Notes: generated by a model from the letters alone, not told the origin. A stretch of DNA of 46,337 nt from Domibacillus mangrovi (GCF_001906925.1 NZ_MRWQ01000013.1:1-46337); one strand, 5' to 3'. Shown: positions 30,350-40,776, counted from the first letter of the stretch. Numbers and translations are program-made.

Positions 30350-30570
30350 TTTACCCCGCATTAACGGGCAGTAAGTCCCTCGCTTCAAGACTTTGAAAAG
30401 AAAAGAAGGGTATAGGCGGGGGATCGACTGTCCGTAAAAGCCCGATTGGTTCGGACCGGCTGAAGCCGGTCACTCAAGTATTGCCGCAGGACGCGGTGCT
30501 CTTTACTTGAGTTCCTGTTTCATTCAGTGGGGGATGAAGACCCCCACTGAATGAAGTTTCACTTTATCTT
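30350..30570 (-). repeat. structured intergenic repeat, copy B
   Basis: An inverted second copy of the element at 9454-9736. Its outer end contains a perfect 15-bp hairpin (30519-30533 with 30541-30555) with a 7-nt loop, where copy A carries a 74-nt loop. CTCAAGTA..TACTTGAG (8 bp) encloses GCCGC..GCGGT; GACCGGCT..AGCCGGTC and CCCG..CGGG hairpins are intact. Most stems are better paired than in copy A, so B is nearer the ancestral form. It fills the space between the tRNA promoter and the Spo0A-type spoIIE promoter. Confidence 0.85.
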
Positions 30571-30578
30571 AGTTAATT

Positions 30579-30644
30579 TGTCGAACGATTTATTGGCAAT
30601 GATTCCTTCGTTTGACAAAATTTGAAGGCGCTTTCTTTTATACT
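30579..30644 (+). promoter_or_regulatory. spoIIE promoter with Spo0A box and 21-bp spacer
   Basis: TTGACA (30612-30617) and TATACT (30639-30644) are separated by 21 bp, the unusual spacing of B. subtilis spoIIE/spoIIG promoters that need Spo0A~P. A perfect 0A box TGTCGAA is at 30579-30585 and a near-match TGACAAA (30613-30619) overlaps the -35. Confidence 0.85.
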
Positions 30645-30683
30645 TCAATTTAAGGAAATGAGTAAAAAGGAGAGTGGGCTGTA

Positions 30684-33158
30684 TTGCAAAGAGCGGAGTA
30701 TGGGATGATGGGGAAAGCAGTTCTGGGCCGGGAGTGGGGCAACGGATATGCAGGAAAGGCCGCCTTTTTATTACTTGATCGAGGCTGGATACTATTTCCG
30801 GCAGGCTTTTTATTTGGACGGGCTTTATTACTTTCACAATTGTCGCCTTTTGCGCTTTCTTTTTTTGCAGCAGTATTTGTTATGAAAAAAGAGATGGCAC
30901 CGCGTGTGTGTGTCGCTGTTCTCGCAGGAGCATTTACAGTTTCACCACTGAATGCAGCAAGCACCTTTGCCGTGTTGTTTAGTTTTTTACTTTTACACCG
31001 ATTATTCAGGACGCTTCATAAAGGGGAAACAGCGCCTGTTCCGTTTTTTGTTTTCTTTACAATTCTTGCAGTGAAAAGTATTTTCGCATATACAGTGAAC
31101 GGTCCGGAGTTTGTACCCGCATACGATCTTGTGCTCGCTGCTGTGGAAGCATCACTTGCTTTTGTGCTGACACTTATCTTTATGCAATGCTTGCCGTTTT
31201 TATCCTTATCAGGGCGAATTCGTACACTAAAAACGGAAGAATGGATTGGGTTGCTTATTGTCTTCGCCTCGGCCGCGACAGGAATGGTCGGTTGGTCCAT
31301 TGGCGGACTTGAGGCAGATCATATAGCGGCTCGTTATCTCGTAACCGCTATTTCGTTTTTATCAGGTGCTGCATTTGGCTCGGCTGCTGGTGTTGTAAGC
31401 GGATTGATTTTAAGTTTAGCAGGTGTTAGCGATTTTCATGAAATGAGCATTCTAGCGTTTGCTGGACTGCTGGGAGGATTATTCAAAGAATGGAAACGGG
31501 GCGGCGCAGTGGCAGGCTTAATAGCAGCCACCGTACTGGCCGGCTTTTACGGTGAGGGCGATATCATGAATATGACGACTTTATATGAATCGGCTGCGGC
31601 TGCATTGCTTTTATTTATGACACCGAAAGCATGGACAGACCATGTGTCTAAATTAATTCCGGGAACGACAGAGCACTCGATAGAACAGCAGCGATATTTA
31701 CGAAAAGTACGGGATGTGACTTCAGATCGAATGGAACAGTTTTCGGATTTATTTGATGCCCTGGCTGATAGTTTCTCACAACCCACTCAATCTTTAGAGG
31801 GTGAAGATAGAGAATTTGATTTGTTTTTAAGTGGAGTTACGGAAAAAACATGCCAAACTTGTTTCAAAAAAGAGCAGTGTTGGGTGTATCAATTTGATGA
31901 AACATATGAATTGATGAAAAACGTGCTTCAAGAAGTAGATACTGAAAAAGAAAGTTTATCACCTCCGCTTGTAAAAGAATTGGAAAGCCGCTGTTTCCGA
32001 CCAGTTCGTGTAGAAGAAGAGATTCGTTCACAACTGACGTATTACCGTGCGAATAAAGAGTTAAAACAGCAAATGCGAGATAGCCGGAAAATCGTTGCGG
32101 ATCAGTTGGGAGGAGTATCAAAAGTGATGCGTGATTTTGCGGGTGAAATGCAGCGTGAAGAAGCAGCGCATTGTACACAGGAGGAAAAAATAACGTCTGC
32201 AATTGAATCATTCGGAATGAAAATTACTGATATCGATGTATTCAGTGTTCAAAAAGGAGCAATCGATATCGAAATGACAATTCCGTATTCAAAAGGACAT
32301 GGAGAAAGCGAAAAAATTATTGCACCTATTTTATCGGAATTACTCGATGAATATATCATTGTTGTTCGCGAGCAGGAGGATGGTTCTGGAATGAGAAGTG
32401 TATTCCGATCAGCGAAAGCATTTCGCATTGTGACAGGGCTAGCACATGCTGCAAAAGGAGGCGGACTTGTATCCGGGGATTCATTTTCAGCGATTGAAAT
32501 AGGGACAGGGAAATTTGCGCTTGCGATCAGTGACGGGATGGGGAATGGAGATAGAGCACACGATGAAAGCAGCGCTACGATCAGCTTATTGAAACGGATA
32601 TTACAGTCCGGCATTGAAGAAACAGTAGCAGTGAAATCGATTAACTCTATTTTGTCGTTGCGGACGAATGACGAAGTGTTTTCAACGCTAGACTTGGCTA
32701 TTATTGATTTGCAGGATGCACAGACGGTCTTTTTGAAAGTTGGTTCATCGCCGAGCTTTATTAAACGGGGTGATCAAATAATAAAGGTTGAAGCCGGTAA
32801 TTTGCCAATAGGTATTTTACAACAGTTTGAAGTAGATACTGTTCATGAACAACTGAAGTCGGGAGATTTGCTGATCATGATGAGTGATGGAGTGTTCGAA
32901 GGGCCTGATTTTATTGAAAACGCTGATATCTGGATGAAACGAAAAATTAAATCCATTGAGACGAATGATCCTCAGCAGTTTGCTGATTTATTAATGGATG
33001 AAGTCATTCGTACACAAGCTGGGCAAATAAAAGATGATATGACGCTATGTGTCGCACGCGTGGAACATAATTTACCAGAGTGGGCGGCAATTCCAATTTA
33101 TGATATTGCACCGTCTGAGAAAAAGAAAAAACGGTCGATGAAACGTCGGGCTGTATAA
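30684..33158 (+). CDS. spoIIE: stage II sporulation protein E, PP2C phosphatase
   Basis: SpoIIE dephosphorylates SpoIIAA to activate sigma-F in the forespore and associates with FtsZ at the polar septum. It has 824 aa. About ten membrane segments fill residues 25 to 330, then a central FtsZ-interacting/multimerisation region with CQTCFKKEQCW. The PP2C domain has D617 in SDGMGNGDRAHDES and MMSDGVFEGPDF. The start is TTG 30684 (MQRAEYGMMG); AAGGAG is a little far (about 11 bases) but family alignment fits. yabS follows after 52 bp. Confidence 0.96.
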   Translation: MQRAEYGMMGKAVLGREWGNGYAGKAAFLLLDRGWILFPAGFLFGRALLLSQLSPFALSFFAAVFVMKKEMAPRVCVAVLAGAFTVSPLNAASTFAVLFSFLLLHRLFRTLHKGETAPVPFFVFFTILAVKSIFAYTVNGPEFVPAYDLVLAAVEASLAFVLTLIFMQCLPFLSLSGRIRTLKTEEWIGLLIVFASAATGMVGWSIGGLEADHIAARYLVTAISFLSGAAFGSAAGVVSGLILSLAGVSDFHEMSILAFAGLLGGLFKEWKRGGAVAGLIAATVLAGFYGEGDIMNMTTLYESAAAALLLFMTPKAWTDHVSKLIPGTTEHSIEQQRYLRKVRDVTSDRMEQFSDLFDALADSFSQPTQSLEGEDREFDLFLSGVTEKTCQTCFKKEQCWVYQFDETYELMKNVLQEVDTEKESLSPPLVKELESRCFRPVRVEEEIRSQLTYYRANKELKQQMRDSRKIVADQLGGVSKVMRDFAGEMQREEAAHCTQEEKITSAIESFGMKITDIDVFSVQKGAIDIEMTIPYSKGHGESEKIIAPILSELLDEYIIVVREQEDGSGMRSVFRSAKAFRIVTGLAHAAKGGGLVSGDSFSAIEIGTGKFALAISDGMGNGDRAHDESSATISLLKRILQSGIEETVAVKSINSILSLRTNDEVFSTLDLAIIDLQDAQTVFLKVGSSPSFIKRGDQIIKVEAGNLPIGILQQFEVDTVHEQLKSGDLLIMMSDGVFEGPDFIENADIWMKRKIKSIETNDPQQFADLLMDEVIRTQAGQIKDDMTLCVARVEHNLPEWAAIPIYDIAPSEKKKKRSMKRRAV

Positions 33159-33210
33159 TTTTCTTCATTTCCGTCGAATATGAAGAAAAAGGTGAAAGGC
33201 GGAGACGATC

Positions 33211-33912
33211 ATGAAGATGGGGACGATCAGACAGCTTCTTTTATTAACGGATGGTTGCTCAAACACAGGAGAAGATCCGGGTGCGATGGCTGCGTTTGCT
33301 TTGCGGCAAGGCATTACCGTCAATGTCATTGGGATTGTCGATGACAGCAAAAGTGCGGAAGGACTAGAGGAGATTGAATCTATTGCGAGATCTGGTGGTG
33401 GAGAAAGCCGGATTGTCAAAGCTAGATCATTATCAGAAACCGTTGTGAACGTGACGCGTCAGGCCATGACAGGTACAATATATAACATTATTAATCAGGA
33501 ACTGCGTGATATTTTAAATGAAGATACACGAGTTGAGTCGCTGCCGCCTGAAAAAAGAGGCAAAATTGCAGAAAAGGTGGAAGACATTAGTGAAGAAGCA
33601 GAATTAAAGTTGCTTGTATTGACAGATATGAGTGCTAGCATGAAGCTGAAACTGCCAGCTGTTAAAGAAGCGCTTTATGATTTGTCGGTTAGTATGCAAT
33701 CGAGAAGCGGTCATTCTTCTTTTTCATTGTGGACATTCCCTGGGAAATATAGTGCAGCGGAAGAGCGGATTGGCTGGACAGACAATGCAAAAAAATTAGC
33801 TGAATCATTTCCTCAGCTTGCGTCTGGCGGTATTACACCGACCGGTCCAGCGATCAGACAGGCCCTTACTTCATTTCTTGATATGGAGAGGTACGATGAA
33901 AAATCGATATGA
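33211..33912 (+). CDS. yabS: VWA-domain protein YabS
   Basis: This is a von Willebrand factor A-like protein of 233 aa (B. subtilis about 245). An N-terminal LLLLTDGCSNTGED segment and a later LVLTDMSASMKLKLPAVK (MIDAS-type DxSxS at 139-143) are both VWA elements. It is always found between spoIIE and the kinase gene yabT, which suggests a shared sporulation-linked role, but no biochemical function is known. GGCGGAGACG is before ATG 33211. The last 17 bp overlap yabT. Confidence 0.88.
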   Translation: MKMGTIRQLLLLTDGCSNTGEDPGAMAAFALRQGITVNVIGIVDDSKSAEGLEEIESIARSGGGESRIVKARSLSETVVNVTRQAMTGTIYNIINQELRDILNEDTRVESLPPEKRGKIAEKVEDISEEAELKLLVLTDMSASMKLKLPAVKEALYDLSVSMQSRSGHSSFSLWTFPGKYSAAEERIGWTDNAKKLAESFPQLASGGITPTGPAIRQALTSFLDMERYDEKSI

Positions 33913-34786
33913 AGCAATGTCGGGAGAGTTGTTAATAGGCAAATGGACTGGACATAAATGGCGGGTAGAGAGAGAAATCGGCCGCGGGGAGAATGGAATC
34001 GTCTACCTTGTAACAGGTACGATTGGACAGGCTGCGTTAAAATTTGCCGATTCTGCGGCTGTTGCCTCTGAAACGAATACACTGAAATCACTTGAACGGG
34101 TCAGGGGTGCATCTCCCGGCCCTTTTTTTATTGAAGCAGACGATGTTGAAAAAAACGGTGTCATTTATCCATTTTACATTATGGAGTATATTGACGGGCT
34201 AATGCTGCATACATTTATGAGAAATAAAAAAGAAGAATGGAGTTTTATTCTGCTGCTTCGATTACTTGATTTTTTGGAGCCGCTTCATAATTCAGGCAAA
34301 ATTATGGGTGATTTAAAGCCAGAAAACTTAATTGTTTCTGGTCCTACCCATATGATCCGAGCTGTGGATATGGGGGGGATCACAAAACAAGGGCGTTCTG
34401 TAAAAGAGTATACGACTCTTTACGACCGGGCTTCTTGGCATTCAGGGACGAGAGAAGCGGAACCTGCGTATGATCTATTCGCTGCTTCTGTTTTGACGAT
34501 TACACTGGTGCATAAAAAAGAAGTGCAAGAGGCTGACGGACAAATTGAACGCTTAATAGCTATTATTGAATCATCACCGGTACTTCAACTGGCTGCGCCT
34601 ATATTGCAGCAGGCGATTAGTGGTCATTATAACTGTGCGAAGACGATGAAAAAAGAGCTGCTTATTTGTTTATCAGGTAAAAAAACGATGAAGCTGAGAA
34701 CAAGAAGAAAGAAGAGTAAATCAAAAAAATGGCCTGTAGTATTGGTTTTTTTTACATTCATCCTCATGGTGTTTTTGTTACACTAA
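33896..34786 (+). CDS. yabT: Ser/Thr protein kinase YabT (membrane-anchored)
   Basis: This Hanks-type kinase in B. subtilis is activated by DNA and phosphorylates RecA during sporulation, and AbrB among others. It has the glycine loop GRGENGIV (29-36), K49 (ALKF), catalytic D139 in GDLKPEN and the magnesium D158 in VDMGG, the family's version of DFG. A basic linker RTRRKKSKSKK leads into one C-terminal membrane segment (about 278-295). At 296 aa the linker is much shorter than in B. subtilis (338). GGAGAGG fixes ATG 33896, inside the yabS end. Confidence 0.93.
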   Translation: MKNRYEAMSGELLIGKWTGHKWRVEREIGRGENGIVYLVTGTIGQAALKFADSAAVASETNTLKSLERVRGASPGPFFIEADDVEKNGVIYPFYIMEYIDGLMLHTFMRNKKEEWSFILLLRLLDFLEPLHNSGKIMGDLKPENLIVSGPTHMIRAVDMGGITKQGRSVKEYTTLYDRASWHSGTREAEPAYDLFAASVLTITLVHKKEVQEADGQIERLIAIIESSPVLQLAAPILQQAISGHYNCAKTMKKELLICLSGKKTMKLRTRRKKSKSKKWPVVLVFFTFILMVFLLH

Positions 34787-34815
34787 AAGAAACGATGAGA
34801 AGCGGAGCGGAAGTT

Positions 34816-36183
34816 ATGCAGTCTTTTGAAAAACAGGTAAAAACATTTATTCATACACATAAACTCATTCAGCCAGGGGACCATATAGTCGCTGCTGTTT
34901 CAGGTGGATCCGATTCAATGGCGCTGCTTCATTTTCTCTATGAGAATCAAAAGGAAATGTCTATTTCGATTAGTGCTATTCATGTGGACCATATGCTACG
35001 TGGAAACGAATCATATGAAGATCTGCTGTTTGTAGAGTCATTTTGTCAGGAACGAAATATTTTGTTTAAAGCGGGGCAGGTAGATGCAAGCGCTGAGTCA
35101 ATTAAAACAGGAGCAGGTATTCAAGAAGCTGCCAGGAATGTCCGCTATTCTTTTTTTGAGCAAGTGATGAAAGAATACGGCGCGGCTAAACTGGCGACAG
35201 CTCATCATGCGGATGATCAAATCGAAACGGTTTTTATGCAGTTGACCAGAGGATCCCACACATATACAGGCATCCCATCTGAACGATCATTTGCAGGGGG
35301 ATCTATTATCCGTCCCTTTCTGACGGTAACAAAAGAAAACATTCTTACTTATTGCGTATCCAATAACATTCAATACCGTGATGACCCAAGTAATGAAAAA
35401 AACGATTACACACGCAACCGGTTCCGGCATGACTTACTGCCGTTCATTAAAAAAGAAAATAAGAAAGCACCCTTTCATGTGCAACGTTTCAGCGAAGAGA
35501 GGAGAGAAGATGAAGAATATTTAACAGCACTTGCCTGGCAAGAAATCGAGAATATGACAATGTGGAAACATCGGCATGTATCTCTAAAAACTGATCCGTT
35601 CAAAACAGTGCCTATGCCTTTACAAAGAAGGGCAATTCATCTAATATTAAACTATCTCTATCATGGAAAAACAGCGTTTTCATTTCTACATATTCAGCAC
35701 ACTTTACAACTGCTTCAATCATCTGCTCCATCGGGGAAATTAAACCTTCCATCTAGTCTTACTGTTCAGAAAATTGGAGACGATTGTTTATTTTCATTTG
35801 AAACGGGGGAGTCTGAAAAAAAGAATGAACCGCTTTTTCTTTATCCAGGGGACGTGGTACAGTGGCCATCTGGAGGTACATTTATAGTTCAAACAGAAGG
35901 GGAATGTTCAGCTGAATTAGCATGTTTTAAATTGGATTCGGATCACATACGATGGCCAATCTGCATTCGAACGCGCCAAAAAGGCGACAAAATTCAGTTA
36001 AAAGGAATGAGTGGTTCGAAAAAGCTAGCCCGTTTATTTATTGACGAAAAGATCCCTTTAGCATACCGGGATGCTCTTCCGGTTGTGACGGATGCAGATG
36101 GAACACTGCTCTGGGTACCGGGTGTCCGCAAATCCATTCATGAGCAATCCGGGCCGTTTCTGTTAATTTATGGAGAGGAATGA
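34816..36183 (+). CDS. tilS: tRNA(Ile)-lysidine synthetase
   Basis: TilS attaches lysine to C34 of the CAU-anticodon tRNA-Ile so that it reads AUA. The PP-loop motif SGGSDS is at 29-34, followed by AIHVDHMLRG, ATAHHADDQIETV and RDDPSNEKNDYTRNRFR. The C-terminal tRNA-binding domains end with RLFIDEKIPLAYRDALPVV. It has 455 aa. The frame is open to 34729 inside yabT, but GGAG at 34804-34807 selects ATG 34816. hprT follows after 24 bp, as in other Firmicutes. Confidence 0.96.
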   Translation: MQSFEKQVKTFIHTHKLIQPGDHIVAAVSGGSDSMALLHFLYENQKEMSISISAIHVDHMLRGNESYEDLLFVESFCQERNILFKAGQVDASAESIKTGAGIQEAARNVRYSFFEQVMKEYGAAKLATAHHADDQIETVFMQLTRGSHTYTGIPSERSFAGGSIIRPFLTVTKENILTYCVSNNIQYRDDPSNEKNDYTRNRFRHDLLPFIKKENKKAPFHVQRFSEERREDEEYLTALAWQEIENMTMWKHRHVSLKTDPFKTVPMPLQRRAIHLILNYLYHGKTAFSFLHIQHTLQLLQSSAPSGKLNLPSSLTVQKIGDDCLFSFETGESEKKNEPLFLYPGDVVQWPSGGTFIVQTEGECSAELACFKLDSDHIRWPICIRTRQKGDKIQLKGMSGSKKLARLFIDEKIPLAYRDALPVVTDADGTLLWVPGVRKSIHEQSGPFLLIYGEE

Positions 36184-36207
36184 ATCGATTTTTGGGAGGA
36201 ACATCTA

Positions 36208-36762
36208 TTGTTAAGTAACGATATTGAGAAAGTGCTTATTTCGGAAGAAGAAATACAGGCGAAAGTAAAACAGCTTGGCGCACAGTTGACAAAAGAGTAT
36301 ACAAACAGTTATCCATTGTTTGTATGCGTATTAAAAGGTGCTATGCCCTTTATGTCTGACCTTATTAAACGTGTGGATACGCATCTTGAAGTTGATTTTA
36401 TGGATGTCTCAAGTTACGGGGAATCAACGGTGTCATCTGGTGAAGTGAAAATTGTTAAGGATTTAGATACATCTGTAGAAGGGCGCGATGTGTTAATTAT
36501 TGAAGATATTATTGATAGCGGTCTGACGTTAAGCTATCTGACAGAGTTATTTCATTATCGGAAAGCAAAATCGGTGAAAATTGTTACTCTTCTAGATAAA
36601 CCAACTGGCCGGAAAGCAAAAATCAAGGCGGATATGATAGGATTTACTGTTCCTAACGAATTCGTAGTTGGCTATGGTCTAGATTATGCAGAGCGCTATC
36701 GTAATCTTCCATATATCGGTGTCTTAAAACCGATTATTTATATGGCGGCTAAAGGTGAATAA
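36208..36762 (+). CDS. hprT: hypoxanthine phosphoribosyltransferase
   Basis: Hpt salvages hypoxanthine (and guanine) with PRPP to IMP/GMP. The 184-aa protein shows [23 protein letters not shown], the PRPP loop [14 protein letters not shown] and [20 protein letters not shown]. The start is TTG 36208 with GGGAGGAACATCTA before it. It lies in the conserved tilS-hprT-ftsH order, and in B. subtilis the TilS-Hpt pair has been reported to stimulate ftsH transcription. Confidence 0.97.
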   Translation: MLSNDIEKVLISEEEIQAKVKQLGAQLTKEYTNSYPLFVCVLKGAMPFMSDLIKRVDTHLEVDFMDVSSYGESTVSSGEVKIVKDLDTSVEGRDVLIIEDIIDSGLTLSYLTELFHYRKAKSVKIVTLLDKPTGRKAKIKADMIGFTVPNEFVVGYGLDYAERYRNLPYIGVLKPIIYMAAKGE

Positions 36763-36800
36763 GTAAGCGGATTAAACAGGCTAAAAGAAGGTTCAAATAG

Positions 36801-36830
36801 TTGTAACTCTAACTTTCTATATGATAATAT
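36801..36830 (+). promoter_or_regulatory. candidate ftsH promoter
   Basis: TTGTAA (36801-36806), 18 bp, TAATAT (36825-36830), 35 bp before the ftsH ATG. Both hexamers are imperfect. Confidence 0.45.
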
Positions 36831-36865
36831 TGCATATAGTCAGCTTTTTTGGGAGGAGGTAAGGG

Positions 36866-38875
36866 ATGAACAGAATTTTTCGCTACACCATATTTTATTT
36901 ACTCGTTTTTCTTGTCATCATTGGTGTTGTTAGCTATTTCAATAACAATAACGCACCAACGAATAATGTCACATATAATGAATTTTTGACGTATCTGAAG
37001 CAAGATGATGTTGAAACCTTTACTATGCAGCCGGAGCGTGGGGTATATGAAATACGCGGAGCGTTAAAAGGTGCTAAGGAAAATGAAATGTTCGTTACAT
37101 ATGTAACGGGTAATGATACGATGCTGAATCAAATAAATGACGCATCTCAAAATGCGGAAGTGAATATTCTTCCAGCAAAAGAAACAAGTGGATGGGTACA
37201 GTTTTTCACAACGATCATCCCATTCCTCATTATTTTTATTTTCTTCTTCTTCTTGTTGAACCAGGCGCAGGGCGGCGGTGGCGGCCGTGTGATGAACTTC
37301 GGCAAAAGTAAAGCGCGCCTTTACAACGATGAAAAGAAAAAAGTTCGCTTTGACGATGTAGCGGGCGCAGATGAGGAAAAACAAGAACTTGTTGAAGTTG
37401 TTGAATTTTTGAAAGATCCGCGCAAGTTTACTGAGCTCGGTGCCCGTATACCAAAAGGAGTGTTGCTTGTAGGACCTCCTGGTACAGGTAAAACGTTGCT
37501 TGCGAAAGCGGTAGCTGGTGAAGCGGGAGTGCCATTCTTCTCAATCAGTGGTTCGGACTTCGTTGAAATGTTCGTCGGCGTTGGTGCTTCCCGCGTTCGT
37601 GATTTGTTTGAGAATGCGAAGAAAAACGCACCGTGTATCATTTTTATCGATGAGATTGATGCGGTTGGACGCCAGCGTGGTGCTGGACTCGGCGGTGGTC
37701 ATGACGAACGTGAGCAAACGCTCAACCAGTTGCTTGTTGAAATGGATGGATTTAGTGGGAACGAGGGAATTATTATGATTGCGGCGACAAACCGTGCTGA
37801 TATTCTTGACCCGGCACTTCTTCGTCCGGGGCGTTTTGACCGTCAAATTACGGTTGATCGTCCGGATTTAAAAGGCCGTGAAGCAGTCCTTCGTGTGCAT
37901 GCGCGAAACAAGCCGCTTCATGAATCTGTTGACTTGCGTGCGATTGCACAGCGTACACCTGGTTTCTCTGGTGCGGATCTTGAGAACTTACTAAACGAAG
38001 CTGCGCTTGTGGCTGCCCGTACAGATAAGAAAAAAATCGATATGTCTGATGTAGATGAAGCAACAGATCGTGTCATTGCTGGACCAGCCAAAAAGAGCCG
38101 TGTCATTTCCAAAAAAGAACGAAAAATTGTCGCGTTCCATGAATCGGGTCATACCGTCATCGGTCTTGTGCTAGATGAAGCAGACATGGTTCATAAAGTG
38201 ACAATTGTTCCACGTGGACAGGCTGGGGGATATGCTGTCATGCTCCCGAGAGAAGATCGTTATTTCATGACAAAGCCGGAACTTCTTGATAAAATTACCG
38301 GTCTTCTTGGCGGCCGTGTAGCAGAAGATATTATTTTTGGTGAAGTATCAACAGGCGCTCATAATGATTTCCAACGTGCAACGGGTATAGCCCGCCGCAT
38401 GGTCACGGAATTCGGAATGAGTGACAAACTAGGACCGCTTCAATTTGGCCAATCACAAGGACAAGTATTTTTAGGTCGCGATTTTAATAGCGAACAAAAT
38501 TACTCAGACCGCATTGCGTACGAAATTGATGTGGAAATTCAAACGATTATTAAAGAGTGCTATGCGCGTGCGAAACAGATTTTGACAGAAAACCGCGATA
38601 AGCTCGAACTCATTGCAAATACTCTACTTGAAATCGAAACGCTTGATGCAGCACAAATTAAACACTTGTCTGATCATGGGACATTGCCGGAACGAAACTA
38701 CAATTCTGACGGTGAAGAAAAGTTAAAAGACAATACAGTAGTGCTTGAAAAGACAGACGCGACAGAAGGAACACCAGCAACGGAAACGACGAATTTGCCG
38801 GAAAACGTTGTGGATGTACCGGAAGTACGAGACGATCTTAAAATGCCTTTAAACGATGAAGAACCAAAAGCATAA
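36866..38875 (+). CDS. ftsH: ATP-dependent zinc metalloprotease FtsH
   Basis: This membrane-bound AAA+ protease has roles in membrane protein quality control, stress and sporulation. Two membrane segments lie at about 7-25 and 110-132. Walker A GPPGTGKT is at 203-210, Walker B is [15 protein letters not shown], the second region of homology is [19 protein letters not shown], and the zinc site HESGH is at 425-429. It has 669 aa, longer than B. subtilis FtsH (637), with an acidic Thr/Glu-rich tail from about residue 615. GGGAGGAGG precedes ATG 36866. Confidence 0.98.
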   Translation: MNRIFRYTIFYLLVFLVIIGVVSYFNNNNAPTNNVTYNEFLTYLKQDDVETFTMQPERGVYEIRGALKGAKENEMFVTYVTGNDTMLNQINDASQNAEVNILPAKETSGWVQFFTTIIPFLIIFIFFFFLLNQAQGGGGGRVMNFGKSKARLYNDEKKKVRFDDVAGADEEKQELVEVVEFLKDPRKFTELGARIPKGVLLVGPPGTGKTLLAKAVAGEAGVPFFSISGSDFVEMFVGVGASRVRDLFENAKKNAPCIIFIDEIDAVGRQRGAGLGGGHDEREQTLNQLLVEMDGFSGNEGIIMIAATNRADILDPALLRPGRFDRQITVDRPDLKGREAVLRVHARNKPLHESVDLRAIAQRTPGFSGADLENLLNEAALVAARTDKKKIDMSDVDEATDRVIAGPAKKSRVISKKERKIVAFHESGHTVIGLVLDEADMVHKVTIVPRGQAGGYAVMLPREDRYFMTKPELLDKITGLLGGRVAEDIIFGEVSTGAHNDFQRATGIARRMVTEFGMSDKLGPLQFGQSQGQVFLGRDFNSEQNYSDRIAYEIDVEIQTIIKECYARAKQILTENRDKLELIANTLLEIETLDAAQIKHLSDHGTLPERNYNSDGEEKLKDNTVVLEKTDATEGTPATETTNLPENVVDVPEVRDDLKMPLNDEEPKA

Positions 38876-38880
38876 CAGAC

Positions 38881-38917
38881 AGACGCCCGGAAAGTATTCT
38901 TTTCGGGCGTCTTTTGT
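38881..38917 (+). terminator. terminator after ftsH
   Basis: AGACGCCCGGAAAG pairs with CTTTTCGGGCGTCT (G-U included) around TATT, followed by TTTG. Confidence 0.85.
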
Positions 38918-38934
38918 TTTCATTTTGAATAGTA

Positions 38935-38943
38935 TGATATGAT
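38935..38943 (+). promoter_or_regulatory. candidate extended -10 promoter for coaX
   Basis: TGATATGAT, an extended -10, lies 39 bp before the chosen coaX start. No good -35 is seen. Confidence 0.4.
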
Positions 38944-38982
38944 AAAACACGAAAAAATAGATGAACAGGTGTGGTGAGAACG

Positions 38983-39747
38983 TTGATATTTGTACTGGAT
39001 GTAGGGAATACAAATACAGTGCTTGGTGTATACGAAGGAGAAACATTAAAGTATCACTGGCGTATTGAAACGAACCGTAATAAAACAGAAGATGAATACG
39101 GTATGATAATTAAAAACTTATTTCATCATGACGGTTTGCAATTTGAACAAATTCATGGTGTGATCATTTCATCTGTTGTACCACCGATTATGGCGGCACT
39201 TGAACGCATGTGTAAAAAGTATTTTCACGTTCATCCGCTTGTTGTCGGCCCTGGTGTGAAAACTGGTTTAAATATTAAATATGAAAATCCACGTGAAGTT
39301 GGAGCAGATCGAATTGTGAATGCAGTAGCAGGCATTCATGAATACGGTTCTCCGCTTATTATTGTCGATTTTGGGACAGCGTCCACATACTGCTATATAG
39401 ATGAGAAATCCAATTATATGGGCGGTGCAATTGCACCTGGAATAGGTATTTCAACAGAAGCTCTTTATACGCGTGCATCAAAGCTTCCGCGTATTGAAAT
39501 TGCACGGCCGGATAATATTGTCGGTAAAAACACGGTTTCTGCGATGCAGGCTGGTATTTTATATGGATATGTTGGCCAAGTAGAAGGTATAGTCAGAAGA
39601 ATGAAGAGCCAAAGTAATGTCGATCCGACGGTTATTGCAACGGGAGGTCTGGCGGGACTCATTGCTAAAGAGTGTGATGAGATTGATGTCGTCGATCTGG
39701 AATTAACATTAAAAGGTCTTTTGTTAATTTATAAAAGAAATGTATGA
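38983..39747 (+). CDS. coaX: type III pantothenate kinase
   Basis: CoaX phosphorylates pantothenate, the first committed step to CoA. The ASKHA fold is shown by [17 protein letters not shown], the [10 protein letters not shown] motif, [10 protein letters not shown] and GGAIAPGI. The frame opens with GTG 38971; the family N-terminus (M-x-x-x-LDVGNT) and the AGGTGTGGTGAG region point to TTG 38983, giving 254 aa, but the upstream GTG codons cannot be excluded. It is followed after 13 bp by hslO. Confidence 0.95.
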   Translation: MIFVLDVGNTNTVLGVYEGETLKYHWRIETNRNKTEDEYGMIIKNLFHHDGLQFEQIHGVIISSVVPPIMAALERMCKKYFHVHPLVVGPGVKTGLNIKYENPREVGADRIVNAVAGIHEYGSPLIIVDFGTASTYCYIDEKSNYMGGAIAPGIGISTEALYTRASKLPRIEIARPDNIVGKNTVSAMQAGILYGYVGQVEGIVRRMKSQSNVDPTVIATGGLAGLIAKECDEIDVVDLELTLKGLLLIYKRNV

Positions 39748-39760
39748 AAGGAAGATTAGA

Positions 39761-40636
39761 TTGAGTGACTATTTAATAAAAGCATTGGCTTTTGACGGAC
39801 AGGTCCGTGCCTATGCAGTAGATACAACGAAAACAATTGGGGAAGCACAAAGAAGACACGGTTCATGGCCAACAGCCTCTGCAGCACTCGGCCGTTCCAT
39901 GACGGCAGGTGTTATGATGGGTGCAATGATGAAAGGGAACGAAAAAATCACATTGAAAATTGAAGGCGGCGGCGCAGCGGGTCCAATTCTGGTTGATAGC
40001 GATGCGAATGGGAATGTGCGAGGCTACATTACCTATCCGCAAACTCACTTTGATTTGAACGAGAATGGCAAACTTGATGTACGTCGTGCTGTTGGGACAG
40101 ATGGCATGCTGACAGTTGTAAAAGATCTTGGCCTTCGTGAAAACTTCAGTGGTCAAACACCTATTGTCTCGGGTGAGCTAGGGGAGGACTTTACATATTA
40201 TTTTGCCGTATCTGAACAAGTACCATCATCGGTTGGTGTAGGTGTGCTCGTTAACCCGGATAACTCGATACTAGCTGCGGGCGGTTTCATTATTCAGCTC
40301 ATGCCAAATACAGATGATGCGACAATTGCCATTTTAGAAGAACGCATTACCAATATGGAGCCTATATCTAAGCTCATTGAAAAAGGATTAGTGCCGGAGC
40401 AGATTTTAACGTACATTTTCGGTGAAGAGAACGTGAAGTTTTTGGAAACAATGCCGGTTCAATTTGAATGTACATGTTCAAAAGAGCGATTTGGCAATGC
40501 AATTGTTAGCCTTGGTCAAGGGGAAATTCAAGAAATGATTGAAGAAGATGGCGGTGCTGAAACACAATGTCATTTTTGTAACGAACGATATATATTTTCA
40601 AAAGAAGAACTTGAACAATTAAAAGAAGAAGCCTGA
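39761..40636 (+). CDS. hslO: redox-regulated chaperone Hsp33
   Basis: Hsp33 is a holdase activated when oxidation releases its zinc. The four zinc cysteines C237-x-C239 and C270-x-x-C273 are present near the C-terminus. The N-terminal substrate-binding domain has [16 protein letters not shown] and [16 protein letters not shown]. The frame opens at ATG 39740, but AAAGGAAG before TTG 39761 gives 291 aa, the B. subtilis length. The PrsA-like gene that separates it from cysK in B. subtilis is absent. Confidence 0.96.
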   Translation: MSDYLIKALAFDGQVRAYAVDTTKTIGEAQRRHGSWPTASAALGRSMTAGVMMGAMMKGNEKITLKIEGGGAAGPILVDSDANGNVRGYITYPQTHFDLNENGKLDVRRAVGTDGMLTVVKDLGLRENFSGQTPIVSGELGEDFTYYFAVSEQVPSSVGVGVLVNPDNSILAAGGFIIQLMPNTDDATIAILEERITNMEPISKLIEKGLVPEQILTYIFGEENVKFLETMPVQFECTCSKERFGNAIVSLGQGEIQEMIEEDGGAETQCHFCNERYIFSKEELEQLKEEA

Positions 40637-40666
40637 TCTTTATAAAACTAAAATTGGCAGGTTTTT
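40629..40666 (+). terminator. weak terminator-like hairpin after hslO
   Basis: AAGCCTG and CAGGTTT can pair (one G-U) over a loop of about 22 nt, followed by TTT. Confidence 0.35.
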
Positions 40667-40698
40667 ATCTATGTAACCGCGAACTTATATCAAAATGG

Positions 40699-40727
40699 TT
40701 GACATTTCAATCAAAAGTTGATAAATT
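40699..40727 (+). promoter_or_regulatory. cysK promoter
   Basis: TTGACA (40699-40704), a 17-bp spacer and TAAATT (40722-40727), about 50 bp before the cysK start. CymR is the expected repressor, but I could not identify its site with confidence. Confidence 0.7.
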
Positions 40728-40776
40728 CTATATAACCAATAAAAATACTCGGCATTTAAATGGAGGTAAGTAATTA

